A stretch of DNA of 35,060 nucleotides, taken from positions 1 to 35,060 of the forward strand of contig CALUSJ010000008.1 of the NCBI GenBank assembly GCA_944323405.1, read 5' to 3'. Under the pieces are notes generated by a model, which saw only the letters and a program-made list of their open reading frames with translations, did not search any database and was not told the origin of the DNA. This document shows, piece by piece, positions 1-9,071 of this stretch. Position numbers and translations under genes: made by a program. This DNA comes from Candidatus Gastranaerophilales bacterium (GTDB lineage Bacteria > Cyanobacteriota > Vampirovibrionia > Gastranaerophilales > Gastranaerophilaceae). The number at the start of each line of letters is the position of its first letter. Within the stretch, counting starts at the first letter, position 1.

Positions 1-897
1 TGGGCAAAAGCTCACGGAATTAAGGTTGTAAATGTTCCTGTCGGGTTTAAAGAGATTGCTAATATTATGAAAAAAGTAGAACTCCAGATAAAGAATAACC
101 CCGATAAAGAGGTGGTTGTTGACGATGTCTTCGGAAACTCAGTTAACCTCGGAGTTCAGCCTAGATTAATCTTCGGCGGCGAAGAATCCGGCGGTATGAT
201 TATGGGCTCTGAAGATTTAATCGAGTCACTTGCGGGCAGAAAAGCTATCGCGATGAGAGAAAAAAGCGCTACAGAAGCTATTATTGTAGCATCCTCTCTT
301 GCTGCGAAACTGGAAGAAGATAATAAGACTTTATCTGAATATCTTACAGAAATTTTTGACGAAAATAATATTAAAGCAAAGTATGATGTAAGAGAAGATA
401 TCGCTTATTATAACGAGTCGGAGCCCGATATAGAGAAGTTAAAACTTGCTAAAGTTGAAGGTGAAAAACAGAGGACAAAGAACGATTTATTCTATCTGTC
501 GCTTGCAATAGCTATAAGAGAAGGAATTGCAGATATTGAGTCTGTTAAAAAAGTTCTGAATGGTGCTTTTGCAGAATTGAGTTTTGATAATCTTAAATCA
601 GTAAAATTTGTAGGCGACGGTACGTATTTGCAGTTTGCAGATAAATACATTGAGATACGCCCGTCAGGAACCGATGCTAAAACTAAAGCATACGGCGGCG
701 GTGAAGAACTTGGAGATATTGAAAAATTTGCCCGTGTTTTAGGCAACTATTCTGGAGAGAGAACCGAATTACATAAAGAGCTTATATCTAGCGAGTTCTA
801 CAATAATTCAAAAGATAAAGCGATGGAATATTATCTTGAGTTTGTAGAAAAAGATGCAAACAATGAAACATTTGTAATTCCAAAGTATACATTTTAG
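1..897 (+). CDS. Phosphoglucomutase/phosphomannomutase family protein, 3' part (5' end outside window)
   Basis: The reading frame is open from base 1, so the true start lies upstream; 298 residues are visible. The enzyme family moves a phosphate between C1 and C6 of hexoses, feeding sugar nucleotides and glycogen or cell-wall precursors in the cytosol. Seen: the sugar-binding loop GGEESGG (around visible residue 60) and the phosphate-binding loop RPSGTDAKTKAY near the C-terminus, in the order expected for domains III and IV of the alpha-D-phosphohexomutase superfamily. The catalytic phosphoserine loop and metal-binding loop would lie upstream of the window. A strong hairpin terminator follows. 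The exact substrate (glucose, mannose or both) cannot be settled from this fragment. Confidence 0.9.
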   Translation, partial: WAKAHGIKVVNVPVGFKEIANIMKKVELQIKNNPDKEVVVDDVFGNSVNLGVQPRLIFGGEESGGMIMGSEDLIESLAGRKAIAMREKSATEAIIVASSLAAKLEEDNKTLSEYLTEIFDENNIKAKYDVREDIAYYNESEPDIEKLKLAKVEGEKQRTKNDLFYLSLAIAIREGIADIESVKKVLNGAFAELSFDNLKSVKFVGDGTYLQFADKYIEIRPSGTDAKTKAYGGGEELGDIEKFARVLGNYSGERTELHKELISSEFYNNSKDKAMEYYLEFVEKDANNETFVIPKYTF

Positions 898-904
898 AAA
901 AAAC

Positions 905-934
905 AAAGGAGCGTAAAAATTATACGCTCCTTTT
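905..934 (+). terminator. Rho-independent terminator after the phosphohexomutase gene
   Basis: An 11-bp perfect stem, AAAGGAGCGTA pairing with TACGCTCCTTT, encloses a 7-nt A/T loop and is followed by a short T run. It begins 8 nt after the stop codon and isolates the upstream gene from lepA. Confidence 0.85.
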
Positions 935-967
935 ATAATTGTATCTTATCTCACTGAGCTTTTTTCA

Positions 968-975
968 TGTATAAT
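968..975 (+). promoter_or_regulatory. -10 element of lepA (TG directly followed by TATAAT)
   Basis: A consensus TATAAT at 970-975 lies 9 nt before the ATG at 985. The usual start point about 7 nt downstream of the -10 would give a leader of only 2-3 nt. The -35 region is weak. The -10 lies inside the longer reading frame beginning at 967, which argues against that earlier start. Confidence 0.6.
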
Positions 976-984
976 AAGGTTATT

Positions 985-2787
985 ATGGAATATAGAGATA
1001 ACGTAAGAAACTTTTGTATAATAGCTCACATTGATCACGGGAAATCTACTCTTGCAGACAGGCTTTTGGAAGCTACCGGCACAATAGCCGAGAGAGATAT
1101 GCAGGAGCAGCTTTTGGATACAATGGATATAGAGCGAGAGCGTGGAATTACAATTAAGCTTAATGCTGCAAGAATGAATTATACTGCCCAAAACGGACAA
1201 AAATATATTTTCAATCTTATTGACACACCAGGTCACGTTGATTTTTCATATGAGGTTTCACGCTCACTTGCGGCTTGCGAAGGAGCTTTGCTAATCGTTG
1301 ATGCGACTCAAGGTGTTGAAGCTCAGACCTTAGCAAATGTTTATATGGCAATCGAACAGAATCTGGAGATTATTCCTGTTATAAATAAAATTGACCTGCC
1401 TTCTGCCGATGTTGAAAGGGTTAAAGAGGAGATAGAAGAAATCTTAGGCATAGATACTTCTATGGCAATTCCTGTCAGTGCAAAGACCGGGTTAAACATA
1501 GATAAAGTATTGGAAGCTATTGTAGAATTTGTGCCTCCTCCTGCTAATACTTCTGATAAACCCCTAAGAGCACTTGTATTTGACAGTGCGTATGATCCAT
1601 ACTTAGGCACCCTTTGTTTCTTTAAGATTATGGATGGCAAAATGAAACTTGGCGATAAAGTTAAATTTATGGCATCGGGGAAAGAGTATGAAATTGTGGA
1701 ACTCGGATATTTAACACCGCACAGAGTTCAAGTAAATGAGCTTGTTTGCGGCGATGTAGGTTATTTTGCCGGCTCAATCAAAGAAATTACAAGGTTTGTT
1801 GGCGATACCGTTACACATGTCAGCAATCCGGCATCTGAACCTCTTCCAGGATATAAAGAAGCTTTGCCAATGGTATTTTCCGGCATGTATCCTGTAGATA
1901 ATGAAGATTATCACGAACTTAAAGAAGCGTTGGAAAAACTAAAGCTTTCGGACAGCTCAATTACTTTTGAGCCAGAAACCTCGAGTGCTTTAGGTTTTGG
2001 ATTTAGGTGCGGATTTTTGGGAATGCTGCATATGGAGATTGCTCAGGAAAGATTGGAGAGAGAATATGATCTTTCAATTGTTACGACAGCACCATCAGTT
2101 GTTTACCGTGTACATAAAACAAACGGCGAGGTGGTTGAAATTGATAATCCTGCAAATCTTCCGGCCGCACAATACAGGGATTATATAGAAGAACCTTATG
2201 TTAAAGTTTCAATAATTACTCCAAATGATTATGTCGGAACTTTGATGGATTTGTGCCAAACAAAGCGTGGTATCTTTATTAATATGAATTATCTGGACAA
2301 AGTAAGGGTTGATTTAATCTACCATTTACCTTTAAGTGAAGTCATAACTGATTTTTATGATCAGTTGAAATCACGTTCTAAAGGATACGCCAGTCTTGAT
2401 TACGAATTTGAAGACTATAAGCGTTCAAAGCTTATAAAACTCGATGTAATGCTAGCAGGCGAAGTTGTTGATGCTTTGTCTGTAATCTGCCACGAAGATA
2501 ATGCTTATTATATCGGTCAAAAACTTACAGAAAAACTTAAAACGATAATTCCGCGCCAAATGTTTGAAGTTCCGATTCAAGCAGCAATTGGCGGCAGAGT
2601 TATTGCCAGAACAAATATTAAAGCTCTTAGAAAAAGCGTTCTTGATAAATGCTACGGGGGCGATATTTCTCGTAAACGTAAGCTTCTTGAAAAACAGAAA
2701 AAAGGTAAAAAACGAATGAAAGCAATAGGCAGAGTCGAGGTTCCTCAAGAAGCGTTTATGGCAGTTTTGAGCCTTGACGAGGAATAA
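985..2787 (+). CDS. lepA: Elongation factor 4 (LepA), translational GTPase
   Basis: A 600-residue protein of the normal LepA length. LepA is a ribosome-associated GTPase implicated in back-translocation or ribosome assembly. Seen: G1 motif AHIDHGKST (residues 14-22), DTPGH (G3), NKID (G4), and the LepA-specific C-terminal region ending in a basic stretch ([17 protein letters not shown]) before VEVPQEAF. I place the start at ATG 985 ([10 protein letters not shown]) because a perfect -10 box covers the earlier ATG at 967 and neither start has a good Shine-Dalgarno, apart from AAGG at 977-979, which overlaps the likely transcription start. The gene is monocistronic, bounded by terminators on both sides. 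Confidence 0.96.
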   Translation: MEYRDNVRNFCIIAHIDHGKSTLADRLLEATGTIAERDMQEQLLDTMDIERERGITIKLNAARMNYTAQNGQKYIFNLIDTPGHVDFSYEVSRSLAACEGALLIVDATQGVEAQTLANVYMAIEQNLEIIPVINKIDLPSADVERVKEEIEEILGIDTSMAIPVSAKTGLNIDKVLEAIVEFVPPPANTSDKPLRALVFDSAYDPYLGTLCFFKIMDGKMKLGDKVKFMASGKEYEIVELGYLTPHRVQVNELVCGDVGYFAGSIKEITRFVGDTVTHVSNPASEPLPGYKEALPMVFSGMYPVDNEDYHELKEALEKLKLSDSSITFEPETSSALGFGFRCGFLGMLHMEIAQERLEREYDLSIVTTAPSVVYRVHKTNGEVVEIDNPANLPAAQYRDYIEEPYVKVSIITPNDYVGTLMDLCQTKRGIFINMNYLDKVRVDLIYHLPLSEVITDFYDQLKSRSKGYASLDYEFEDYKRSKLIKLDVMLAGEVVDALSVICHEDNAYYIGQKLTEKLKTIIPRQMFEVPIQAAIGGRVIARTNIKALRKSVLDKCYGGDISRKRKLLEKQKKGKKRMKAIGRVEVPQEAFMAVLSLDEE

Positions 2788-2820
2788 ACTGCTGCTGATT
2801 TTATAGAGGAGTATAGCTAT

Positions 2821-2847
2821 AAAAAAAAAGCTGCTATTAAAGCAGCT
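2821..2847 (-). terminator. Rho-independent terminator of the fimbrial operon
   Basis: On the minus strand a 7-bp stem AGCTGCT/AGCAGCT with a 5-nt loop is followed by nine T residues. It lies about 40 nt beyond the stop of the usher gene. The T run is on the minus-strand side only, so it serves the leftward operon rather than lepA. Confidence 0.8.
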
Positions 2848-2885
2848 ATAGACACATATGTGTTTTATGTTAAATAGAACTTTGT

Positions 2886-5800
2886 TTATAGAGACAATGT
2901 TTTGTACTCTAAGTTTTGGTTTTTGACATCCGTCGGGTTTTGGTAGTCATACGGAATATAAATGCTTATCTCACTCTTATCCGGCAATTTTTCAAGCCCA
3001 TAAGCATCAATAAATTTTTCATCGAGTTTGAGGGTATATTTTCCCGGCGCAAGCCCTGAAATATAGAACTGGCCTGTTGAATCTACTGTCGAATAATTAA
3101 CCTCATTGCCTTCCATATCGAGAATTACTACAACAAAATCGGTAATCTTCAAATCACGTTCAAAATCATCCGAGATTCTAAGCACACCCGAAACTGAGCC
3201 TACAGTACTTGCAAGCGGAAGTTCCAGTTTTGTTGTAAGCCCTTTATCTATCTTGATTGTTTTAGAAATCAAATCGTTAGTAAGCGGCGCTACAGTAATA
3301 GGCAGAGAATCCATATCAAGCGCTACCGTGTAAACACCGCTTGAAAGAGTAGCAGATGCAACTCTTCCTGACCTGTTAGTATACTCTCGCTCGCTTGACC
3401 AACTGGTTATAAGCGGGATATCTTTAACCGGGATATCGAGTTTTTTATCGTATTTCCCGTTTTTATTAAGATCAATAAAAGCAATAGCTTCAAAAATACC
3501 CTTATCTTCATCATCATCCCCGACAGACTTAAACCCGTGATGGAATACTTGGAATGCATCATTAAAGATAAAGTTAATAGAATGCCTGCTTGTAGTCGGC
3601 ATAAACATATTATCTAAGAAATATCCACCGTTTTTTGAATACTGATATCCGAGAGTAATCATCTGGCCTGATTTTGCACGATAACCTATATTTACATTAA
3701 AATCATTACCGCCCTGGCCGTGGTACCTAAAGCCCCATCCCAATCCTAAAGTGAGACGTTTCCAAGTCGGGAATGTATAACCGAAACGAAACATATTGTA
3801 ATCATTCTTATAGCCGGATGCTTCATAATTAACAAAACTATGCCCGAATTGAATTTTACCTTTGTTATTAGGAATCGGAAGATGAAGCATCGCATAAGTA
3901 TCAGAATATTCAGAATTGTAGTTTCTATTAAGCGTATCAGGGCTGTCATATCTAGTATCATAAACGCTTTCACGTCTTCCGGCTTCTACTTTTGCCCATT
4001 TTTTGATATCACGTGAAACATTAAAATCATAGTAATAATTTTTGTTTCTGCCTAAATCGTTTTCGCCTCGCCTAAAGAAAGTATTAAATCTTACATTCGC
4101 AACTTTTGGAATTCTAGTCGAAGCACCTATATTTGCTTCATCAAAAACTATCGTGCCGCCTTTGTATCTATGATTCATATTAGAATAATACCGGCTGTAG
4201 CCGCCGTTTACGTTAGTTGAATTAAAACTTAAACCTGCTTGAACACGTCCTCCTGTGCGGTCATTTTTCGAAGTAGAATCAGAGCTCGCTATATAAAAAT
4301 CTGGAGAAGTATTAAAGAGCTCCACTCTTGTGTTAGCGCTTTTAGGTTTAAATATTTTCCATTTATACTTGGTCAAATCTTTAGAATATTCACCCGTACC
4401 TTTTACTATATAACCGGCATGAGTATTCTCTTCTCTGACATCATGTGCAACACTTACGCCTGCCGTACCACGAAGTTTAAGGTTCGGATCCTTAGGACTT
4501 ATGTATTCAATACTGTTTAGAGATGTTGCACCTTCTATATAGTTTACATTCTTTTGCGTACCTGATACAAGCAGTGTATCATTCGTCGGGATTCTATAAA
4601 AAACGCTTGTTCCGTTTTTATCATAAATCTTATCTCCAGTAAGTCTTGATTCAAAGGTTACGTTATCCTTTATACCGTATTGATAATCAACTCCGGCCGC
4701 TACCTTTTTGTTGTTCCCTCTATAGATATTAGAGCCTTCTCTAAAAAGCCTGTTTTGATAGCCCCAGACACCGGCAAATACAGACCCTCTCTGTTCTTTC
4801 TCAAAAGGCCTATCTCCATAGAGTGAATATTTTTCTTCTTTAACAAGTTCAATCGTCCCGTCTTCGTTAATCTCTTCTATCTTAATTTTTTCTATTTTTG
4901 CCGGAAGTACAACTTCATTAAGCGACCAGTATCCGGCATAAGTATTAACCGTAACAGGCTCATTATCATTAACCGTTACTCTTACAAGGCTTGTAGGTTT
5001 TACATATCCGTTAAGCTTATATGGAGGAGTTTTGTCATAATCGTAGTTCCAAATCTGAACACCAAAAATATTTGTACCGATTTGAGCGTCAATATCACTC
5101 CGGCCTTTTACTTTACCCAATTCGTAATAATACTTTTCTTTGCCGGTCTCTTTGTCTTTGATACTGTTCATATAAGTAGCTGTCAAACCGCCAAACATAA
5201 ACGCATCTTGACGATAATGAAACATATTCAATTCTGTTCTGTATTTTCCGCCAAAAGCGTTGCCGGAAAAACTTAGAGCTGTGTTTCCTGAGATAGTATC
5301 GTTTATATTATGATAATTAAGTCCTTTTGTAGACATATTATCGTTAATCATATTGTTATGAAGCCCGATTCTATTCAAAGAAATTATTCCGTTCTTTTTA
5401 GGCAAAACTACATCTGGATGAGCTTTTGGCCCTTTATCGTCAACAAGAGTATTTGCACTTGTATGAAGAATCGGTACATCTCGTCCGACTTCTGCACTTA
5501 TTGTAAGCGAAGAATAATCAGTAACAAGCTTTATCCCCATAATTTTTTCGGCAGTAGAAGCCTGGATAAAAGCTTCGTTCATTACATTATCCATAAGACC
5601 TTGTCTTAAAAATATCGGGGTTCTGCTCTGGGTAAGAAGATTGTTAATATAAACCCCTTTGTTATCTATTATACCGTTTTGACCGTCATAGGTTGTGAAG
5701 TTAATAATCTGGTTTACTCTATCAGCCGTATAATGAATATCAAATAAATCCGCAAGCTGCTTAAAAGGCACAAGTATCTCTGAACCCTCACCTATCATGA

Positions 5801-5930
5801 TTTCCACATCTTCATAAACCTTATCGTTAATTGTTATGTATGAAATTGTTGAATCACTTGCAAATGACGGCTGGCAGAGATATATGCCGGTTAAAACCGC
5901 TATAATTATGTATTTGATTCTATTTAACAT
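2886..5930 (-). CDS. Outer-membrane usher-like beta-barrel protein of a divergent chaperone-usher locus
   Basis: 1014 residues, with a signal peptide (basic MLNRIKY, hydrophobic core, ending PSFA-S at about residue 25). Residues ~30-150 resemble paired copper-amine-oxidase-N/stalk modules (ITINDKVYEDVEI, LVPFKQLADLF). Residues ~170-800 are rich in aromatic, alternating strands typical of an outer-membrane barrel, interrupted near 320-370 by a segment (VRVTVNDNEPVTVNTYAGYW) resembling the usher plug/E-set region. The C-terminus carries a calcium-loop-like DLNKNGKYD (residues 820-828) and two carboxypeptidase-regulatory-like Ig modules (GVYTVALD, GKYTLKLD). In known ushers such domains export chaperone-bound pilins. 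It is the last gene of the operon after a 103-nt gap and has no clear Shine-Dalgarno. The family assignment (TcfC/CfaC-like) is inferred from layout and context; a different secretion barrel is the alternative. Confidence 0.65.
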   Translation of the reverse strand: MLNRIKYIIIAVLTGIYLCQPSFASDSTISYITINDKVYEDVEIMIGEGSEILVPFKQLADLFDIHYTADRVNQIINFTTYDGQNGIIDNKGVYINNLLTQSRTPIFLRQGLMDNVMNEAFIQASTAEKIMGIKLVTDYSSLTISAEVGRDVPILHTSANTLVDDKGPKAHPDVVLPKKNGIISLNRIGLHNNMINDNMSTKGLNYHNINDTISGNTALSFSGNAFGGKYRTELNMFHYRQDAFMFGGLTATYMNSIKDKETGKEKYYYELGKVKGRSDIDAQIGTNIFGVQIWNYDYDKTPPYKLNGYVKPTSLVRVTVNDNEPVTVNTYAGYWSLNEVVLPAKIEKIKIEEINEDGTIELVKEEKYSLYGDRPFEKEQRGSVFAGVWGYQNRLFREGSNIYRGNNKKVAAGVDYQYGIKDNVTFESRLTGDKIYDKNGTSVFYRIPTNDTLLVSGTQKNVNYIEGATSLNSIEYISPKDPNLKLRGTAGVSVAHDVREENTHAGYIVKGTGEYSKDLTKYKWKIFKPKSANTRVELFNTSPDFYIASSDSTSKNDRTGGRVQAGLSFNSTNVNGGYSRYYSNMNHRYKGGTIVFDEANIGASTRIPKVANVRFNTFFRRGENDLGRNKNYYYDFNVSRDIKKWAKVEAGRRESVYDTRYDSPDTLNRNYNSEYSDTYAMLHLPIPNNKGKIQFGHSFVNYEASGYKNDYNMFRFGYTFPTWKRLTLGLGWGFRYHGQGGNDFNVNIGYRAKSGQMITLGYQYSKNGGYFLDNMFMPTTSRHSINFIFNDAFQVFHHGFKSVGDDDEDKGIFEAIAFIDLNKNGKYDKKLDIPVKDIPLITSWSSEREYTNRSGRVASATLSSGVYTVALDMDSLPITVAPLTNDLISKTIKIDKGLTTKLELPLASTVGSVSGVLRISDDFERDLKITDFVVVILDMEGNEVNYSTVDSTGQFYISGLAPGKYTLKLDEKFIDAYGLEKLPDKSEISIYIPYDYQNPTDVKNQNLEYKTLSL

Positions 5931-5990
5931 TCGTTATTTTTACTTTTTTGTTCGAAAGATAAACTTTCTACTGTTCCCTGTTTATTTTTA

Positions 5991-6014
5991 AAGCAAGTTT
6001 TCCTTAACCTGCTT
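5991..6014 (-). promoter_or_regulatory. Intercistronic hairpin between pilin genes and usher gene
   Basis: On the minus strand AAGCAGGTT and AACTTGCTT pair (9 bp including one G-U) around an AAGGAA loop, in the 103-nt gap between the second subunit gene and the usher gene. Only three T residues follow, so full termination is doubtful. Partial attenuation or mRNA processing that keeps usher output below pilin output would fit; this is inference. Confidence 0.45.
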
Positions 6015-6033
6015 GTTTTCTATTTAACAATTA

Positions 6034-6645
6034 TTATTTACTAACAGCCGTAAATGTAACCGTTGCTCGATAAGCACCGGCTTCATCCTGGCCGATTGAA
6101 TATGTATTATTTACAGGATTTTGCCCGATTGTTTGGCTTAATGTACCTTCCTGGCTATTATTAACTTTCACACTCCAGCACTCACCATATGTTGCGGAAC
6201 TCGTAAAATCAACGCTCATCGGGTTTGTAATACTCATCGTTACTGGATAAGCAATTACATTACTATTATTATTCCCGCCGGTTTTTGCATTCTCTATTGC
6301 CGATTTCGTTGGAAGCGATACTGTGTTTCCAAAAAGCAAACATCCGTTTTGACCATATGCAGAAACCTCCCCGTCTGTTGTTAATATTGTTGAGCCTACT
6401 ATGAAGTCATAATTCTCATCCGTACCGTTTGTTTGGATTTTGAAAGACGCATTTAATCCAGTATTTGTACCAGTTGTGGGATTTATTGATCCAGTTTCTT
6501 GTGATACGGTTTTAGAGATTGCTACGGAAGGTTGAACGTCCGTTGTTACGGACTGTTCAACTTCTGCGTAGCCATAGGCTTTTACTGTGCCAAAGAGCAC
6601 AGACATTATCAATATTAACGATTTTGTTAATTTATGATTTTTCAA
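6034..6645 (-). CDS. Candidate fimbrial subunit, secreted
   Basis: 203 residues with a signal peptide (MKNHKLTKSLILIMSVLFGTVKAYG). The start is TTG at 6645, preceded by AAGGTG four bases upstream. The mature chain is Ser/Thr/Asn-rich and beta-predicted, with two cysteines (NGC, GEC) that could form one disulfide. It ends in an alternating strand GAYRATVTFTAVSK, very like the end of the upstream protein (GQYQATLTMTETAI), as expected when the final strand packs against a chaperone or the next subunit. The mature N-terminus has an alternating segment (VTTDVQPSVAISKT) that could act as a donor strand. The gene lies 8 nt after its neighbour in the chaperone-usher operon. No specific pilin family is recognised; the role comes from context. 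Confidence 0.6.
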   Translation of the reverse strand: MKNHKLTKSLILIMSVLFGTVKAYGYAEVEQSVTTDVQPSVAISKTVSQETGSINPTTGTNTGLNASFKIQTNGTDENYDFIVGSTILTTDGEVSAYGQNGCLLFGNTVSLPTKSAIENAKTGGNNNSNVIAYPVTMSITNPMSVDFTSSATYGECWSVKVNNSQEGTLSQTIGQNPVNNTYSIGQDEAGAYRATVTFTAVSK

Positions 6646-6653
6646 GTTTCACC

Positions 6654-7313
6654 TTATATTGCGGTTTCTGTCATTGTTAATGTTGCCTGATACTGACCGT
6701 CTGTATCGTGGGTCGAGAATGTATTGGTGTCATTAGAGCCTGATACTGTACAAGTAAATGTTTCAATACCGTTGTTCATTGTGTATTTAACCTTGTTTGT
6801 ATCCCAAACAGCAGTCAAGCTTTCATCAGGCCCATCTTCTCTTGCCGAAGTAATTGTTAAATTAAATCCGATTGCATCCGGGTTATCTCCAGTTGCTGGA
6901 GAACCTCCTGTAATATTGGTTACAGAAGTTGACTGCGGCGGATTATCCGTCTTTGTAAACACCATTTTCAGATTCTTGCAATCTCCATCAGCACCATATA
7001 GGCACGGTGTATTGCTGCTGCCTGAAGTCGGGCAAGTTCCCTGGAGATAGAAATCCTGGGTTCTGTTGTTTGAAATAACCTTGAATACACCAGTCATTGC
7101 AGTATCAATTGTTGCAGAACTGTATTCTGTACCATATGATACCTCAGACGGTGATGGGTCTGTTGTGGTTGCTATTCTCAGATAGTCTGCCAGGTTTAGC
7201 GTATAAACTGCCGTATCTGAGCTTTGTGCATCAGCGCCGCCTGCTGCATATACACCTGCCGATGTACATAGCATGAGCGCTAAGGCAATTGGTAATAGTT
7301 TTTTGAATTTCAT
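6654..7313 (-). CDS. Candidate major fimbrial subunit, secreted
   Basis: 219 residues. The signal peptide MKFKKLLPIALALMLCTSAGVYA is clear, and a Shine-Dalgarno AGGAAGG precedes the ATG. The mature protein has four cysteines (GTC, TPC, GDC, FTC), enough for two disulfides, and is rich in Ser/Thr/Asp. The C-terminal strand GQYQATLTMTETAI alternates hydrophobic residues and matches the end of the next protein, so the two look like distant paralogues. It is the first gene after the chaperone, a usual place for a main pilin. Function is inferred from operon order, secretion signal and the terminal strand; no pilin Pfam family is evident by eye. Confidence 0.6.
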   Translation of the reverse strand: MKFKKLLPIALALMLCTSAGVYAAGGADAQSSDTAVYTLNLADYLRIATTTDPSPSEVSYGTEYSSATIDTAMTGVFKVISNNRTQDFYLQGTCPTSGSSNTPCLYGADGDCKNLKMVFTKTDNPPQSTSVTNITGGSPATGDNPDAIGFNLTITSAREDGPDESLTAVWDTNKVKYTMNNGIETFTCTVSGSNDTNTFSTHDTDGQYQATLTMTETAI

Positions 7314-7336
7314 TTTGGGGTACCTTCCTTTCTTTG

Positions 7337-8161
7337 TTAAACTTCATTTGTGATTTTTAATATTGCGTCTTTCTTTATATTTTTTCTGTTGCCATTTTCG
7401 TCAAAGTATGTGAATACAAGCCTTAAAGTATATTCTCCAGGGCCTTTTATATTCTTGGTCTCTATTTTTTGCCTTGCAACATAACTGTTGTTATCGCCTA
7501 CAACTTTTCCATCCAGTGGATATTCATCGATTAATTTTTTATCCTGTACTATCTGGAAAGTACCGTTGTAGCGGATTTTACTATTCCCAGTCGACAAAAT
7601 TTTCATCTCTGTATACAAGCCGTCCTTGCCTTTTACAATATTGAAATACTCAATATCAGCCTGCTTTTTGAAGTTTCCTTTATCAACATAAACAGGAATA
7701 CCAACTCGGGTTTTCAAAAGCAGCTGAGCGCCAATACCGCTGCCTCCTGAATAAGGAACGCTGAGTTCTTTTGCGTTAACGTCTTCTATATACAAAATAG
7801 CTCTTGACTCTCCATCAGGCAGTGTTTTTATATTAGCAATATTTACACGAACTTTTTGTGACTTGCCCGCAGGAATCGTGAATTCAGACGGAACAAATCT
7901 TACCTTGCCGGAAATATCGTGCGGATCAGAGGAGCTGTCAAGCATAATCATCTCCCCTTTATCCGAAATCTTGAAATAACCAGGATAAGCCCTGAAACGC
8001 ATGGGCTCATTCCCGCCTCTTATCTCAACAGCAGTTGTAAAATAATTATTCTTAACCTTGTTTGCGTTTATCTCTAATCTTGTCGGTGAAACAGTAATCG
8101 ATGCAAAAGCAGGGATTCCAATCAACAATGCAAACACTATACCTAACAGTTTCTTTTTCAT
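7337..8161 (-). CDS. PapD-like periplasmic fimbrial chaperone
   Basis: 274 residues with a signal peptide (MKKKLLGIVFALLIGIPAFA). The mature N-terminus SITVSPTRLEI matches the first strand of PapD-type chaperones, where the Arg (R28 here) anchors the subunit C-terminus. A later segment QLLLKTRVGIPVYV matches the G1 strand that donates to the pilin, with a basic residue at the second anchoring position. FVPSEFTIPAGKSQKVRVNI is typical of domain 1, and the second half forms another Ig-like domain. Such chaperones hold pilins folded in the periplasm and hand them to the usher. It sits 6 nt after the preceding gene and 23 nt before the first pilin gene. This is the best-supported member of the locus. 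Confidence 0.8.
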   Translation of the reverse strand: MKKKLLGIVFALLIGIPAFASITVSPTRLEINANKVKNNYFTTAVEIRGGNEPMRFRAYPGYFKISDKGEMIMLDSSSDPHDISGKVRFVPSEFTIPAGKSQKVRVNIANIKTLPDGESRAILYIEDVNAKELSVPYSGGSGIGAQLLLKTRVGIPVYVDKGNFKKQADIEYFNIVKGKDGLYTEMKILSTGNSKIRYNGTFQIVQDKKLIDEYPLDGKVVGDNNSYVARQKIETKNIKGPGEYTLRLVFTYFDENGNRKNIKKDAILKITNEV

Positions 8162-8167
8162 ACCGGC

Positions 8168-9031
8168 TTAATAAACCTCTCCTTCCCTTAATATGTACTT
8201 TACACGGTTTTGATAATTTCCTGCTGGAATTATTTTTCCACTCGGATTTTCAACCGAAAATTCCACTGAAACAAACTCATTTTCAGCAGGAGCTTTTCCT
8301 CTTGCGAGAATAATTTCTTTTCCCGGCGTAATAAGAGCATTTTCCTGAAGCCTATTCGTTACACCGCCAGAAGCTGATACTGTCCTTACATAATAAGTAC
8401 CGGCCGCATCTTCAAAATCAGTTGTATCTATAGATAATATCCAATCAGTATTAGAGCGGATATAAATCATAGGCGCAGATTCAGCAGGAGTTTTGGAATT
8501 CTTTCTGAATACATCAGAACCGCTTAAGTTTATCCTCGGTGATTCTGAATAAGTATTCAATTCGTGGACTACAGGCACTATAAATTGCAGATTGAATGTA
8601 GTCATAGAAACAATTTCACCGCTCTCTGCATCAGTTGCCTGAACTTCAAACATGATATTGTAAACTCCCGACGGCACAATACCATAGTTTTTAATCTTTG
8701 CGGTCATATTCTTTGCAACACCGCCCATATTTAATCCGTAAAAAATATTGGAGTACTCATTATATTTGAGATAAACGTCTTCTTTCGTATTATTAATAAA
8801 CAGATACTCTAAAGGTATCGAAACAGTTCCCTCAGAATTAGTTACAGCCTCCTGCAAAGGCCTCACCGCTATATTATAATCCCCTCCATCATCACTGTTT
8901 ACTATCAGGTTTCTCTCTATATTATTAGAGGTCACAATCGTATCACCCTGATAATCTATCATTATCATAGTTGCATGTACAGGCAAAATTGTTACAAGCG
9001 CAAATAGCACCATTAGCATAAGTTTTTTCAT
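8168..9031 (-). CDS. Secreted beta-rich protein, first gene of fimbrial operon (possible tip subunit or accessory chaperone)
   Basis: 287 residues from ATG 9031. I prefer this to an earlier in-frame start because it opens with a good signal peptide (MKKLMLMVLFALVTILPVHA) and lies 40 nt after a -10 box. Residues ~22-155 look like one beta domain (NLIVNSDDGGDYNIAVRP, SGVYNIMFEVQ), and ~175-287 like a second that ends AGNYQNRVKYILREGEVY, comparable to the closing strands of the two pilin candidates. Two domains plus first position suggest either a tip adhesin (lectin plus pilin domain) or a second chaperone-like factor. No family is recognised, and which role applies cannot be decided from sequence alone. 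Confidence 0.55.
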   Translation of the reverse strand: MKKLMLMVLFALVTILPVHATMIMIDYQGDTIVTSNNIERNLIVNSDDGGDYNIAVRPLQEAVTNSEGTVSIPLEYLFINNTKEDVYLKYNEYSNIFYGLNMGGVAKNMTAKIKNYGIVPSGVYNIMFEVQATDAESGEIVSMTTFNLQFIVPVVHELNTYSESPRINLSGSDVFRKNSKTPAESAPMIYIRSNTDWILSIDTTDFEDAAGTYYVRTVSASGGVTNRLQENALITPGKEIILARGKAPAENEFVSVEFSVENPSGKIIPAGNYQNRVKYILREGEVY

Positions 9032-9071
9032 ACAAAAACTCACTCTCTGATTGGGAAACACTGATACTACA

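Noticed and set aside
967-984. Earlier start for LepA at ATG 967
   Set aside because: The -10 hexamer lies inside these codons and no ribosome site precedes them.
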